A DNA stretch of 8,274 nt from Phormidesmis priestleyi (GCA_003242115.1 QBMP01000205.1:1-8274); one strand, 5' to 3'. Shown: positions 1-6,160, numbered from the stretch's first letter. Notes: generated by a model from the letters alone, not told the origin. Made by a program: numbers and translations.

Positions 1-217
1 CCAGAATGGTGACCGTTTCAGCCGCAGCGCCAGCAATGGTGACCCCTTCCGGCACCATCAGCGGAAATTGCTCGTCAGTTTGATAGGTGCCCGCCAAAAG
101 CTGCACGACGCTGCCGAACTGAGCCTGCTGAAGGGCACGGGTCACGGTCTTTAGCGGGAAATTGGCGGTGCCTTCGTGGCTGTCTTGGCCGGTCGGACTC
201 ACGTATAAAACAGACAT
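1..217 (-). CDS. DUF1565-type beta-helix protein, N-terminal fragment
   Basis: Reading from an ATG at 217 towards the left edge, 72 codons are open and run off the window. The protein begins MSVLYVSPTGQDSHEGT, followed by a segment with the pattern FPLKTVTRALQQA and then LLAGTY. This 'YVSPxGxDxxxGTxxxPxKTxxxAL…GTY' layout is typical of the N-terminus of DUF1565/pectin-lyase-like right-handed beta-helix proteins, which are often extracellular or envelope proteins. No signal peptide is visible in the part present. The following VPEGVTIAGA fits the first coils of a beta-helix. The gene is transcribed away from the SRPBCC gene. Its Shine-Dalgarno region is weak, so the start rests on the family pattern. 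The substrate and the C-terminal domains lie outside the window and cannot be judged. Confidence 0.75.
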   Translation of the reverse strand, partial: MSVLYVSPTGQDSHEGTANFPLKTVTRALQQAQFGSVVQLLAGTYQTDEQFPLMVPEGVTIAGAAAETVTIL

Positions 218-252
218 CGGATAAGGTATCTATAACGTTTGCGCTGTGGCGC

Positions 253-258
253 TAGAAT
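253..258 (+). promoter_or_regulatory. candidate -10 box for the SRPBCC/methyltransferase pair
   Basis: TAGAAT matches the TATAAT consensus at five of six bases and lies in the divergent spacer 139 bp before the SRPBCC start codon. No good -35 hexamer is seen at 16-18 bp upstream, so this is a weak candidate only. A second possibility is CTGACA at 296-301 acting as a -35 box, but no convincing -10 follows it at the right distance. Confidence 0.22.
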
Positions 259-293
259 GAAGCTATCACCCTTTAGGATTAGCTTGTTTGCAT

Positions 294-359
294 ATCTGAC
301 AAAAGATCTGGCAAAAGCTTACTAAGAATACTGAGAAGCTGGCTCAAAAGCTGGCTAAC
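294..359 (+). repeat. two adjacent 12-bp tandem duplications in the 5' leader
   Basis: ATCTGACAAAAG (294-305) is followed directly by ATCTGGCAAAAG (306-317), one mismatch in twelve. Then AAGCTGGCTCAA (336-347) is followed by AAGCTGGCTAAC (348-359), ten of twelve matching. Both lie in the non-coding leader of the SRPBCC gene. They share the 12-bp unit length seen inside three coding regions of this window. Confidence 0.6.
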
Positions 360-396
360 AGCGCGATTTCATCCGGTTTTTCTAGGGCTGTTTTTT

Positions 397-900
397 ATGG
401 CAGATTGGTTAGAGCATACTGTTCACGTAGATGTGGAAGTTCCACTAGAAAAGGTTTGGCAGATGTGGTCTGATCTAGAGCAGATGCCGAACTGGATGAA
501 GTGGATTGATTCGGTAGAAATTTTAAAAGACAACCCGGAGCTATCGCGCTGGCGGCTAAACACTGGCGGACTGTCATTTTCATGGCTGTCACGAATTGTC
601 AAAGTGCTCCCTCAGCAAGTAATTCAGTGGGAGTCAGTAGATGGCTTACCCAACCGAGGCGCGATTCGCTTTTATGGCCATAAAGATGGCTCTAGCACCG
701 TAAAAATGACGATTGCCTACGCGCTGCCTTCGATTTTGGCGCGGCTGATGATGAGCAATTCGTTTATAGATCGGGTGGTAACTTCAACGTTGCAGGCAGA
801 TCTGGACAGGTTCAAGGAGATGGCGATTGAAGGGAATGCTCAAGCCACAGATCAGGCGGCAGATCAGGCAGCGGCAGTTGGCCACGAGCAATCGAATTAG
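397..900 (+). CDS. SRPBCC family (START/Coq10-like cyclase-dehydrase) protein
   Basis: A 167-residue soluble protein. Residues about 5-140 follow the SRPBCC helix-grip pattern: an N-terminal strand, then 'VPLEKVWQMWSDLEQMPNWMKWIDSV' spaced as in the polyketide cyclase/Coq10 family, a strand-rich middle (RWRL…SFSW…VIQWES), and a long C-terminal helix with the Arg-Phe-Lys of 'LDRFKEMA'. Such proteins bind hydrophobic ligands, and small relatives are common in cyanobacteria, sometimes near carotenoid genes; the ligand here is unknown. Residues about 143-167 are a Gln/Ala/Asp-rich tail containing a small tandem duplication and probably unstructured. AGGG at 384-387, nine bases before the ATG, is a modest Shine-Dalgarno. 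No membrane segment or signal peptide is seen. The methyltransferase-like gene starts 35 bp after its stop, so the two may be co-transcribed. Confidence 0.85.
   Translation: MADWLEHTVHVDVEVPLEKVWQMWSDLEQMPNWMKWIDSVEILKDNPELSRWRLNTGGLSFSWLSRIVKVLPQQVIQWESVDGLPNRGAIRFYGHKDGSSTVKMTIAYALPSILARLMMSNSFIDRVVTSTLQADLDRFKEMAIEGNAQATDQAADQAAAVGHEQSN
848..871 (+). repeat. 12-bp in-frame tandem duplication in the SRPBCC tail
   Basis: CAGATCAGGCGG (848-859) and CAGATCAGGCAG (860-871) are adjacent and differ at one base. They encode the repeated 'DQAADQAA' part of the low-complexity C-terminal tail. The unit length of four codons keeps the frame. Confidence 0.75.
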
Positions 901-935
901 GCAAACGCTAAGCGAGTCCATGCCGGTGGCTGTGA

Positions 936-3497
936 ATGAATCAGGTAAATGAGCAGGCCCATAAACGGGCCAAAGGAAAGGTAGATTTGGCGGCAGCGAT
1001 CGCGCTATTGCGATCGCACTCACTCGAATCTCTATTCCTTCAAGCCCTTGGCTGGCAGCGCAGCCCCAAAATCTCGACCGCTCATTATCAAGCTGTTCAG
1101 CAAGCTATTCAGGCAGCTAGTCAGGAAGACCAGCTATTTTGCCAACCGATTGCTTATCGAGATAACGTTACCGTTTGGCAGGTGAGCCTCAGCGAAAAAA
1201 CGCTGCTGACAACCGCGCTACGACAGCAGATTTACGAAGCTATTGCACTGTCTGACTCACTGTCTGGCTCACTATCGGGTTCAGTGCCTTTGGTCATTTT
1301 TGTCGATGCGGCCAAAACGCGCAGCTTATGGTGCCAATCGCCGAGCGAAACGGCGCTCTATGTGTCTAGCCAGCCCACTGCCATCTGGGAATATCGGCTA
1401 CGTCGATTGTCAGGAGAAGGGAGTGCGCCCATCCAGAAAGCGCTGTTTCCGACGGTGCAGCGCGATCGCCCCGCAGCCCACCAACACATTTCTGAAAGCG
1501 ACACTTTTGAAAGCGACATCTTTGAAAGCGACATCTTTGAAAGCTTATTGCAGCAGCTGTGCGAGGGTACCTCTGGCATTAGCAATATCAGCCACCGGCA
1601 AGAGTATTCGATAGTGACCATGCAGCGGCTGATCTTAATGCAGGCAGTTCAGCAGCGCGGTTGGCTAGCAGGCGACACTTGGCGCTTACAATCGCTGTAC
1701 GGCCAATCGCTACAGCGAGGTGAAAATCTCTTTTTTCAGACCTACTTGCAGCCGCTGTATCAAAGCTTATCAATGCCCGCATTAGAGCGACCTTTAGCCT
1801 TACAGTCTCAAATGGGAACCGTCCCCTTTCTGGGTCATTTGTTTGATACGCATCGACTAGAGCAACAGTATGAGGCGATCGCTATTAGCGATCAGCCCTT
1901 TGAGGAGATTTTGGGTTGGCTGAGTGAGCAAAGTAGTGACGACCGGCTGAACCCTTGGATGAGTAGTGATTTGAGCTATTGGCTAGAGCGCTATTGGGCG
2001 CAACAGGCACGGCCAAAGTCTGAGTATGTGGGCACGCCTGAGCTGGCTTGGGAGTTGAGCGATCGCACACTAGACACTCTTCTGCTCTCCCGCATCTATC
2101 CGCAACAAAACTCTCTTACGACCCTGAATGATTATTTGTTTAACGCCGATGCTAGGCTATGCCACCTGCTCATTCAAGAAATTCTACCCGACCTACGGCT
2201 AGTCGATCCGGCCTGCGGTAGCGGCAGTTTGTTAGTCGCTTTACACCAGCGGCTCACCGATATTTTCAGCATTCTCACGGGCTACAGTCAACAAACCCAA
2301 GCTGATCAGCTCAGAATATGGCGCTCAGGTCTGACAGAAAGCGCGAATGAAACAGATCCCGATCTCCTGCAAACTATTCAAAAGAGAATTTTAAGAAGCA
2401 CTCTGCACGGCGTCGAAATCTTAGTGGGCGCAACCGAAACCACGCGCTGGCAACTGCTGCTGAGCATGGTTTCGACGTCTAAACACAAGCGCCAGATCGA
2501 GCCCTTAGCAGATTTATCCTTCAACGTGATGACCGGCAACAGCTTAATCGGATTTCTCACCGTTGATGAAGCGTACTTTGATCGAATCAACACCGCCGGA
2601 TCAGGTGACATTTTTCAAGGAAATCTATTGCAGCCCTTAGCCGCAGACGGCTATCAGACCGTTCTGGCAGACAAAAACCTGGCCTTAGAGCACTACAAGT
2701 CTCGCAATCAAGCCCTCGCCGAAGCCCGAAATATTCCGGCGTATGCGATGGCAGCGCTGTTACGAGAAGACATTTTAAGACTCAATGCCAAAGCTCAACG
2801 CAAGCTAGATACGCTACTGCTCAACCATATGAGCCAGCAGCTTGGCATTCAATACAAAGCCATGCAGCTTACCGACAAGCCGCAGCGACAGCCGCTAACG
2901 TTGGAAGATATTGATGTCTTACAGCCGTTTCACTGGGGCTATCATTTCAGCACAATCATTCAGCAAGGAGGATTTGATGGCATCGTCTGTGCGCCGCCCT
3001 GGGGAGCTTTTAAGCCGACGGCAGCAGAATTCTTTCAGCGTTTTCAAGACTTAGCAGAGGACAAGGAAATGGCTGCTACGGATCTCAAAACGTCTAAGCA
3101 GGCACTGGCAAAAGGCGATCCAGAAGTGGCTCAAGCATGGCTATTTTATCAAAATCAGTACGCTTATGTAACCGATTACTTTTACCGCAGTGAGCAATAC
3201 GCACATCAAAACCCAATTGTTGATGGCAAATCTGTTCGCAATCAGCTGACTCGTGAACGACTATTTGTAGAAAGATGCTCCACCTTACTAGCTGCTCATG
3301 GCATCAGCGTTGTTGTGCTGCCAAGCAAGCTGGCAACAGAAGCTAAAGCGCAAACCTTGCTAAACTATTTACAGAAAAATACAGCATATGAGGAGATAGA
3401 AAGTATGAACGTAAAAAGCAGTGAGGGAATTAGTCAAGAGGTTGCGATCGCTATCCTACAAGCGCCGTATAAAGTACTTAACTACCATCTTCAGTGA
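936..3497 (+). CDS. Eco57I/type IIG-like N6-adenine DNA methyltransferase relative, divergent and short
   Basis: An 853-residue protein resembling the 1000-1200-residue single-chain methylases of the Eco57I/type IIG group. LFLQALGW (33-40) fits the group's N-terminal motif; VPFLGHLF (296-303) matches its VPYLNGGIF; DPACGSGS (424-431) is SAM-binding motif I; GNSLIG (534-539) is also a family hallmark. The catalytic (N/D/S)PP(Y/F/W) motif IV appears as A-P-P-W at 686-689, and the usual GAYYT motif X is replaced by SEYVGTPELA (362-371). The chain ends about 60 residues after the motif VIII-like segment, with no target-recognition domain. I see no convincing PD-(D/E)xK nuclease signature in the N-terminus. 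An in-frame TGA lies immediately before the ATG, so this is the first possible start; the Shine-Dalgarno is poor. No partner restriction gene is nearby. DNA binding and SAM binding are plausible, but methylation activity is doubtful. Confidence 0.85.
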   Translation: MNQVNEQAHKRAKGKVDLAAAIALLRSHSLESLFLQALGWQRSPKISTAHYQAVQQAIQAASQEDQLFCQPIAYRDNVTVWQVSLSEKTLLTTALRQQIYEAIALSDSLSGSLSGSVPLVIFVDAAKTRSLWCQSPSETALYVSSQPTAIWEYRLRRLSGEGSAPIQKALFPTVQRDRPAAHQHISESDTFESDIFESDIFESLLQQLCEGTSGISNISHRQEYSIVTMQRLILMQAVQQRGWLAGDTWRLQSLYGQSLQRGENLFFQTYLQPLYQSLSMPALERPLALQSQMGTVPFLGHLFDTHRLEQQYEAIAISDQPFEEILGWLSEQSSDDRLNPWMSSDLSYWLERYWAQQARPKSEYVGTPELAWELSDRTLDTLLLSRIYPQQNSLTTLNDYLFNADARLCHLLIQEILPDLRLVDPACGSGSLLVALHQRLTDIFSILTGYSQQTQADQLRIWRSGLTESANETDPDLLQTIQKRILRSTLHGVEILVGATETTRWQLLLSMVSTSKHKRQIEPLADLSFNVMTGNSLIGFLTVDEAYFDRINTAGSGDIFQGNLLQPLAADGYQTVLADKNLALEHYKSRNQALAEARNIPAYAMAALLREDILRLNAKAQRKLDTLLLNHMSQQLGIQYKAMQLTDKPQRQPLTLEDIDVLQPFHWGYHFSTIIQQGGFDGIVCAPPWGAFKPTAAEFFQRFQDLAEDKEMAATDLKTSKQALAKGDPEVAQAWLFYQNQYAYVTDYFYRSEQYAHQNPIVDGKSVRNQLTRERLFVERCSTLLAAHGISVVVLPSKLATEAKAQTLLNYLQKNTAYEEIESMNVKSSEGISQEVAIAILQAPYKVLNYHLQ
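1248..1283 (+). repeat. three 12-bp in-frame tandem units in the methyltransferase N-domain
   Basis: CTGTCTGACTCA, CTGTCTGGCTCA and CTATCGGGTTCA lie head to tail. The first two differ at one base and the third is more diverged. They encode LSDS-LSGS-LSGS, residues 105-116, a flexible Ser/Gly insert just before the strand 'VPLVIFVDAAKT'. Confidence 0.75.
1494..1544 (+). repeat. 3.4 copies of a 15-bp in-frame tandem repeat
   Basis: The unit GAAAGCGACATCTTT occurs at 1509-1523 and 1524-1538 without change. A first copy at 1494-1508 carries one small variation, and a partial GAAAGC follows at 1539-1544. It encodes ESDTF-ESDIF-ESDIF-ES, residues 187-203, an acidic low-complexity linker between the N-terminal domain and the helical region that precedes the methylase core. 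Confidence 0.88.
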
Positions 3498-3507
3498 GCT
3501 TAATTAG

Positions 3508-4122
3508 CTACGGTACTGAAAGCCTCAGTATATTGTCAACTTCAGCAAATGACTTTTCTTTGCTAGCTGAGTTATCTATTACATAGTTTGCTCGCTTGCA
3601 TTTTTCTTCTAAGCTCATTTGAGCGTCAATTCGTGACTGAGCCTCTATCGCTGAAAGCTGATTTCGAGCCATTAGCCTTTCTTTTTGCTGGGTGGCACCA
3701 CAAGTTACAACCCAAATTTCTGTGACTAAATGAGTCAGGTTGGCTTCAAATAAAAGCGGGATAGCATATGCCAGCGTTTGGTCAGGCAAAAAGGTGGCCG
3801 CGACTGTTTTGAACTGCGTGCGAACAAAGGGATGGATTTGTTGTTCTATCCAGGTCTTTTCTGTGGCGTCATTGAAAATAATTTGGCCTAAGCGGGGGCG
3901 ATTGAGGTTGCCGTCTGACAAGAGGATTTGGGAGCCGTAGCGATCGCGAATCACTCTCAAAATCTTACTCTCTTTCGCTACCGCCGCTCTCGCATACACA
4001 TCCGCATCCAGCACCGGCAATCCATACCGCTGCGTCAGATAATCCGATACCGTGCTTTTGCCCGTGGCAATCCCACCCGTCAAACCAATAATTCGCCGCT
4101 GATTCACTACTGGTGTGCCCAT
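3508..4122 (-). CDS. coaE: dephospho-CoA kinase
   Basis: This enzyme phosphorylates the 3'-hydroxyl of dephospho-CoA with ATP, the last step of coenzyme A synthesis in the cytosol. The 204-residue length is usual for the family. Visible hallmarks are the P-loop GLTGGIATGKST (13-24), the LDAD segment (38-41) with the catalytic-site Asp, IPLLFEANL, and the lid/C-terminal run 'RNQLSAIEAQSRIDAQMSLEEK' ending in ADxVIDN-like ANYVIDN. The start is uncertain: the ATG at 4122 overlaps the upstream cobA-hemD gene by 16 bases, whereas a GTG at 4107 overlaps its TAG stop by one base (TAGTG) and gives MNQRRIIGLTGG, closer to the usual family N-terminus. Either way the layout suggests translational coupling. 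The 3' end lies only 10 bp from the converging methyltransferase gene. Confidence 0.96.
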   Translation of the reverse strand: MGTPVVNQRRIIGLTGGIATGKSTVSDYLTQRYGLPVLDADVYARAAVAKESKILRVIRDRYGSQILLSDGNLNRPRLGQIIFNDATEKTWIEQQIHPFVRTQFKTVAATFLPDQTLAYAIPLLFEANLTHLVTEIWVVTCGATQQKERLMARNQLSAIEAQSRIDAQMSLEEKCKRANYVIDNSASKEKSFAEVDNILRLSVP

Positions 4123-5702
4123 TCTTCCAAGCCTGAAACCAGTCCGGCAAGGGTATATTCTTTTGCTTCAAAGGTGACTTTTCCAAGCAGTTCGCGGCAG
4201 TCTTTGGACGTTTGCGGGCCGATAGAAGCTATAGCACACCCCTTCAACAGATCTAGCCACTCTGCGCCAAATGCCTGCGCCATCATCTCAGCAAAGTGCC
4301 GCACCGTTTTAGAACTCGCAAACGTCATTACATCTACAGCTTGGGACTCAAGCGCTAGCTTAGCCGCTAACGGAATCGTCTCCGGGCAAGCCGACTCATA
4401 GGCCGCGACTTCAGTAACCACTGCGCCTTTAGCCGTCATTGTTGTCACTAACACCTCCCGGCCACCTTGCTCTACTCTCGGAAACAACAGCTTTAAGCCA
4501 GCGGGATTCACGGGGAAATGTTCTATCAGCGAATCTGCAACAAAGCTCGGCGGCACAAAATCAGCCATCAAGCCGCGCTGCCTCAGATAAGCCTCTGTTT
4601 TTTTACCGACCACGGCAATCTTTAAGTCCGCCAGCACTCGAAAATCTTTACCCTGGTGCAGCAGCCTGTCCAGAAAGTAGTTAACCGCATTAGCAGAAGT
4701 CAAAATCAGCCAGTCAAACTGATGGATGCGGGCGATCGCCTCATCCACCTGCCGCCAGCTCTTCGGGGCTCGAATCTCCAGCGCCGGAAAATCCACCACG
4801 CTGGCCCCTTTTGCCACCAGCATTTGATTAAACTGACTGGCCTGACTCGTAGCTCTAGTCGTCAAAATAGTTTTCCCCACCAAAGCCAGGGGCGGTAGCG
4901 GTGGTGCGATCAAATAGTCACGCAGACCCACCACTTCCCCAATCACCAGCACACTGGGTGACAGCGAATGTGTTCCAACAATCTGCGGCATACTCAGCAA
5001 AGTGCCCTGCCAAATTTTCTGATGCGGCTGCGAGGCCCAGCGCACAACTGCCATCGGCGTCTCTGGCCGCTTGCCGTGGGCAATCAGACGAGTGCATATC
5101 TCGCGAAGCTGCCGTCCACCCATCAGCAGCACCAGCGCGTCTAGTCGAGCTAGTGCATCCCAATCCAACGCATCCAATTCATGCGCCGTAAAAGCGCCAA
5201 AGCCTCGACTCAGCACCGGGTCAGTCAGTGGAATACCGGCTAATAGTGGCGCTGCCAGCACCGAAGAAATGCCTGGAACCACTTCAAATAAGCAGCCCGC
5301 CGCCTTCAGCGCCTGAATTTCTGCCGCCGCTCGCCCAAAGATAAACGGATCGCCACTTTTGAGCCGCACTACCTGCTTACCGGCTTGAGCCAACTGCACT
5401 AATAGCTGATTAATGTCAGTCTGAGGCGTACTAGGCTGGCCGCCGCGTTTGCCGACATGCCACTGCTCACAGGTCACCGGAAGCTGCTGCAACAGCGTAT
5501 TATCGACCAGCGCGTCGTATACCAGCGCGTCGGCTTGAGCTAGCAGGCGCTGACCATGGACTGTGAGATAGCGCTCATCGCCGGGGCCAGCGCCCAATAA
5601 ATAAACTTTGCCGTTGGTCAATGGGGCGGTCAATGGAGCATTTTCTTCAGAAACTCCAGAGGCTTCAGATTCAGCCCTCAATTCAGCATTAGATCCCGAC
5701 AT
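4107..5702 (-). CDS. cobA-hemD: fused uroporphyrinogen-III C-methyltransferase / uroporphyrinogen-III synthase
   Basis: A 531-residue two-domain protein. Residues about 31-270 are CobA (SUMT), which uses SAM to methylate uroporphyrinogen III to precorrin-2 for siroheme and cobalamin. Signs are VYLLGAGPGD (33-42), YDALVD (62-67), VGKRGG (83-88), LKSGDPFIFGR (114-124) and VVPGISS (141-147). The 'PLTDPVLSR…TAHE' segment in place of the more common PLTHR is, from memory, usual in cyanobacteria. Residues about 278-525 are HemD, which cyclises hydroxymethylbilane to uroporphyrinogen III: GKTILTTRA, WLILTSANAV, AVVGKKT, LLFPRVEQGGREVL and DVMTFASSKTV are visible. The first 30 residues are an acidic, poorly conserved extension with a small tandem repeat; no later ATG precedes the CobA core. 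The fusion couples product of one domain to substrate of the other. coaE follows with overlap. Confidence 0.96.
   Translation of the reverse strand: MSGSNAELRAESEASGVSEENAPLTAPLTNGKVYLLGAGPGDERYLTVHGQRLLAQADALVYDALVDNTLLQQLPVTCEQWHVGKRGGQPSTPQTDINQLLVQLAQAGKQVVRLKSGDPFIFGRAAAEIQALKAAGCLFEVVPGISSVLAAPLLAGIPLTDPVLSRGFGAFTAHELDALDWDALARLDALVLLMGGRQLREICTRLIAHGKRPETPMAVVRWASQPHQKIWQGTLLSMPQIVGTHSLSPSVLVIGEVVGLRDYLIAPPLPPLALVGKTILTTRATSQASQFNQMLVAKGASVVDFPALEIRAPKSWRQVDEAIARIHQFDWLILTSANAVNYFLDRLLHQGKDFRVLADLKIAVVGKKTEAYLRQRGLMADFVPPSFVADSLIEHFPVNPAGLKLLFPRVEQGGREVLVTTMTAKGAVVTEVAAYESACPETIPLAAKLALESQAVDVMTFASSKTVRHFAEMMAQAFGAEWLDLLKGCAIASIGPQTSKDCRELLGKVTFEAKEYTLAGLVSGLEEWAHQ
5506..5535 (-). repeat. 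15-bp near-repeat within the CobA core
   Basis: ACCAGCGCGTCGTAT (5506-5520, plus-strand sense) and ACCAGCGCGTCGGCT (5521-5535) share 13 of 15 bases and encode ADALV-YDALV. This part is a conserved CobA segment (usual form ADxxxYDxLV), so it may be a coincidence of similar codons rather than a duplication. Confidence 0.4.
5616..5639 (-). repeat. 12-bp in-frame tandem duplication in the CobA-HemD N-terminal extension
   Basis: GGTCAATGGGGC (5616-5627, plus-strand sense) and GGTCAATGGAGC (5628-5639) are adjacent and differ at one base. On the coding strand they give the repeated APLT-APLT just before the CobA core. The repeat sits in a variable extension, not in the conserved fold. Confidence 0.75.
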
Positions 5703-5914
5703 GACTTATCGACACTCATGGTTTTCATCCATCAAAACATGTTACGGCACAATCACAAAAAGCTGTACAGAGCTGTCTTTGCTGACGACCTTTTCTAGCA
5801 GTATGTATCGTTGCGTATGCACTTATAAAGAATTGTCTGATTACTCTCTTCTCAGCCCATGTGCATCGACTTGTATAAGCTACGATCTAAGTGACATCGG
5901 CTAAGAAACTGTTG

Positions 5915-5950
5915 TTCAGCTTCACGTTCAGATTCAGCCACACCTTCAAC
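5915..5950 (+). repeat. hexamer-spaced TTCANN direct repeats upstream of the small gene
   Basis: TTCAGC, TTCACG, TTCAGA and TTCAGC follow each other without gaps (5915-5938); after one unrelated hexamer, TTCAAC follows at 5945-5950. The array ends 60 bp before the ATG of the 49-codon gene, in its likely promoter or leader. It could be a stacked regulator-binding site, a remnant of slippage, or chance. It does not match the HLR1, Pho-box or NtcA patterns I know. Confidence 0.4.
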
Positions 5951-5995
5951 AGCATCAGCCTTTCAAGATGTCTCTGTTTTAGGAATCTTAAGCTT

Positions 5996-6001
5996 TAGGA
6001 G
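5996..6001 (+). promoter_or_regulatory. strong Shine-Dalgarno site for the 49-codon gene
   Basis: TAGGAG, with nine bases between it and the ATG at 6011, is the best ribosome-binding site in the window. It is the main reason to treat the short frame as a real gene and it fixes its start. Confidence 0.75.
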
Positions 6002-6010
6002 CATTCAGCC

Positions 6011-6160
6011 ATGACACTTTTTCAAAGATTTAAGAGCATTTTTACCTATCTGGCTGAAGCGGCCTATCGAATTTTCAGCCCCCACGATGACGCTTATCCG
6101 GCCACAGGCTCACAGCCCTATGCAGGAACCCCGCATTCTAAGCAAGCCAAAAAAGATTAG
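6011..6160 (+). CDS. small 49-residue protein, likely conserved in cyanobacteria
   Basis: ATG to TAG encodes 49 residues. Residues 2-23 (TLFQRFKSIFTYLAEAAYRI) form a likely amphipathic helix, with aromatic and aliphatic residues on one face and Arg/Lys at the ends. A short acidic SPHDD turn follows, then the motif YPATGSQPYAG (29-39) and a basic tail ending in KKD. From memory, small cyanobacterial proteins with a 'DDxYPxTGxQPFxG' core are widespread and of unknown function; I cannot verify this here. There is no signal peptide, and the helix is too charged for a clear membrane span, though surface membrane binding is possible. A TAGGAG Shine-Dalgarno nine bases upstream supports translation, and a strong hairpin lies 34 bp past the stop. 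It stands alone, between cobA-hemD (divergent) and the NADH dehydrogenase gene (convergent). No function is assigned. Confidence 0.72.
   Translation: MTLFQRFKSIFTYLAEAAYRIFSPHDDAYPATGSQPYAGTPHSKQAKKD

Larger units (their letters stand above)
5703..6010. other. 308-bp divergent intergenic region
   Basis: This spacer separates cobA-hemD (leftward) from the small gene at 6011 (rightward) and should hold promoters for both. On the plus strand TATAAA (5824-5829) and TATAAG (5874-5879) resemble -10 boxes, but neither has a good -35 at 16-18 bp. I found no GTA-N8-TAC NtcA site and no RNA gene. An open frame on the plus strand crosses from cobA into this region, but it lies antisense to CobA and shows no family features. 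Near its right end are four head-to-tail TTCANN hexamers, listed separately. Confidence 0.5.

Noticed and set aside
936..1500. PD-(D/E)xK nuclease domain in the N-terminus of the methyltransferase relative
   Set aside because: Type IIG enzymes often have one, but I could not place the D…ExK residues; the FVDAAKT strand alone is not enough.
1243..1614. Plus-strand 123-codon frame inside the methyltransferase-like gene
   Set aside because: It is an out-of-frame shadow with odd composition (repeated LLKATS from the 15-bp repeat) and no family features.
3514..3530. TACTGA / TCAGTA hairpin near the end of coaE as terminator for the methyltransferase gene
   Set aside because: Only six base pairs, AT-rich, no T-tract, and it lies within coaE coding sequence; too weak to call.
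5608..5904. Plus-strand 98-codon frame crossing the start of cobA-hemD
   Set aside because: It lies antisense to CobA for its first third, has no Shine-Dalgarno, and the rest is Ser/Cys-rich without recognisable motifs.
5703..6010. NtcA, HLR1 or Pho-box sites in the cobA / small-gene spacer
   Set aside because: No GTA-N8-TAC and no matching paired repeats were found on reading through the region.
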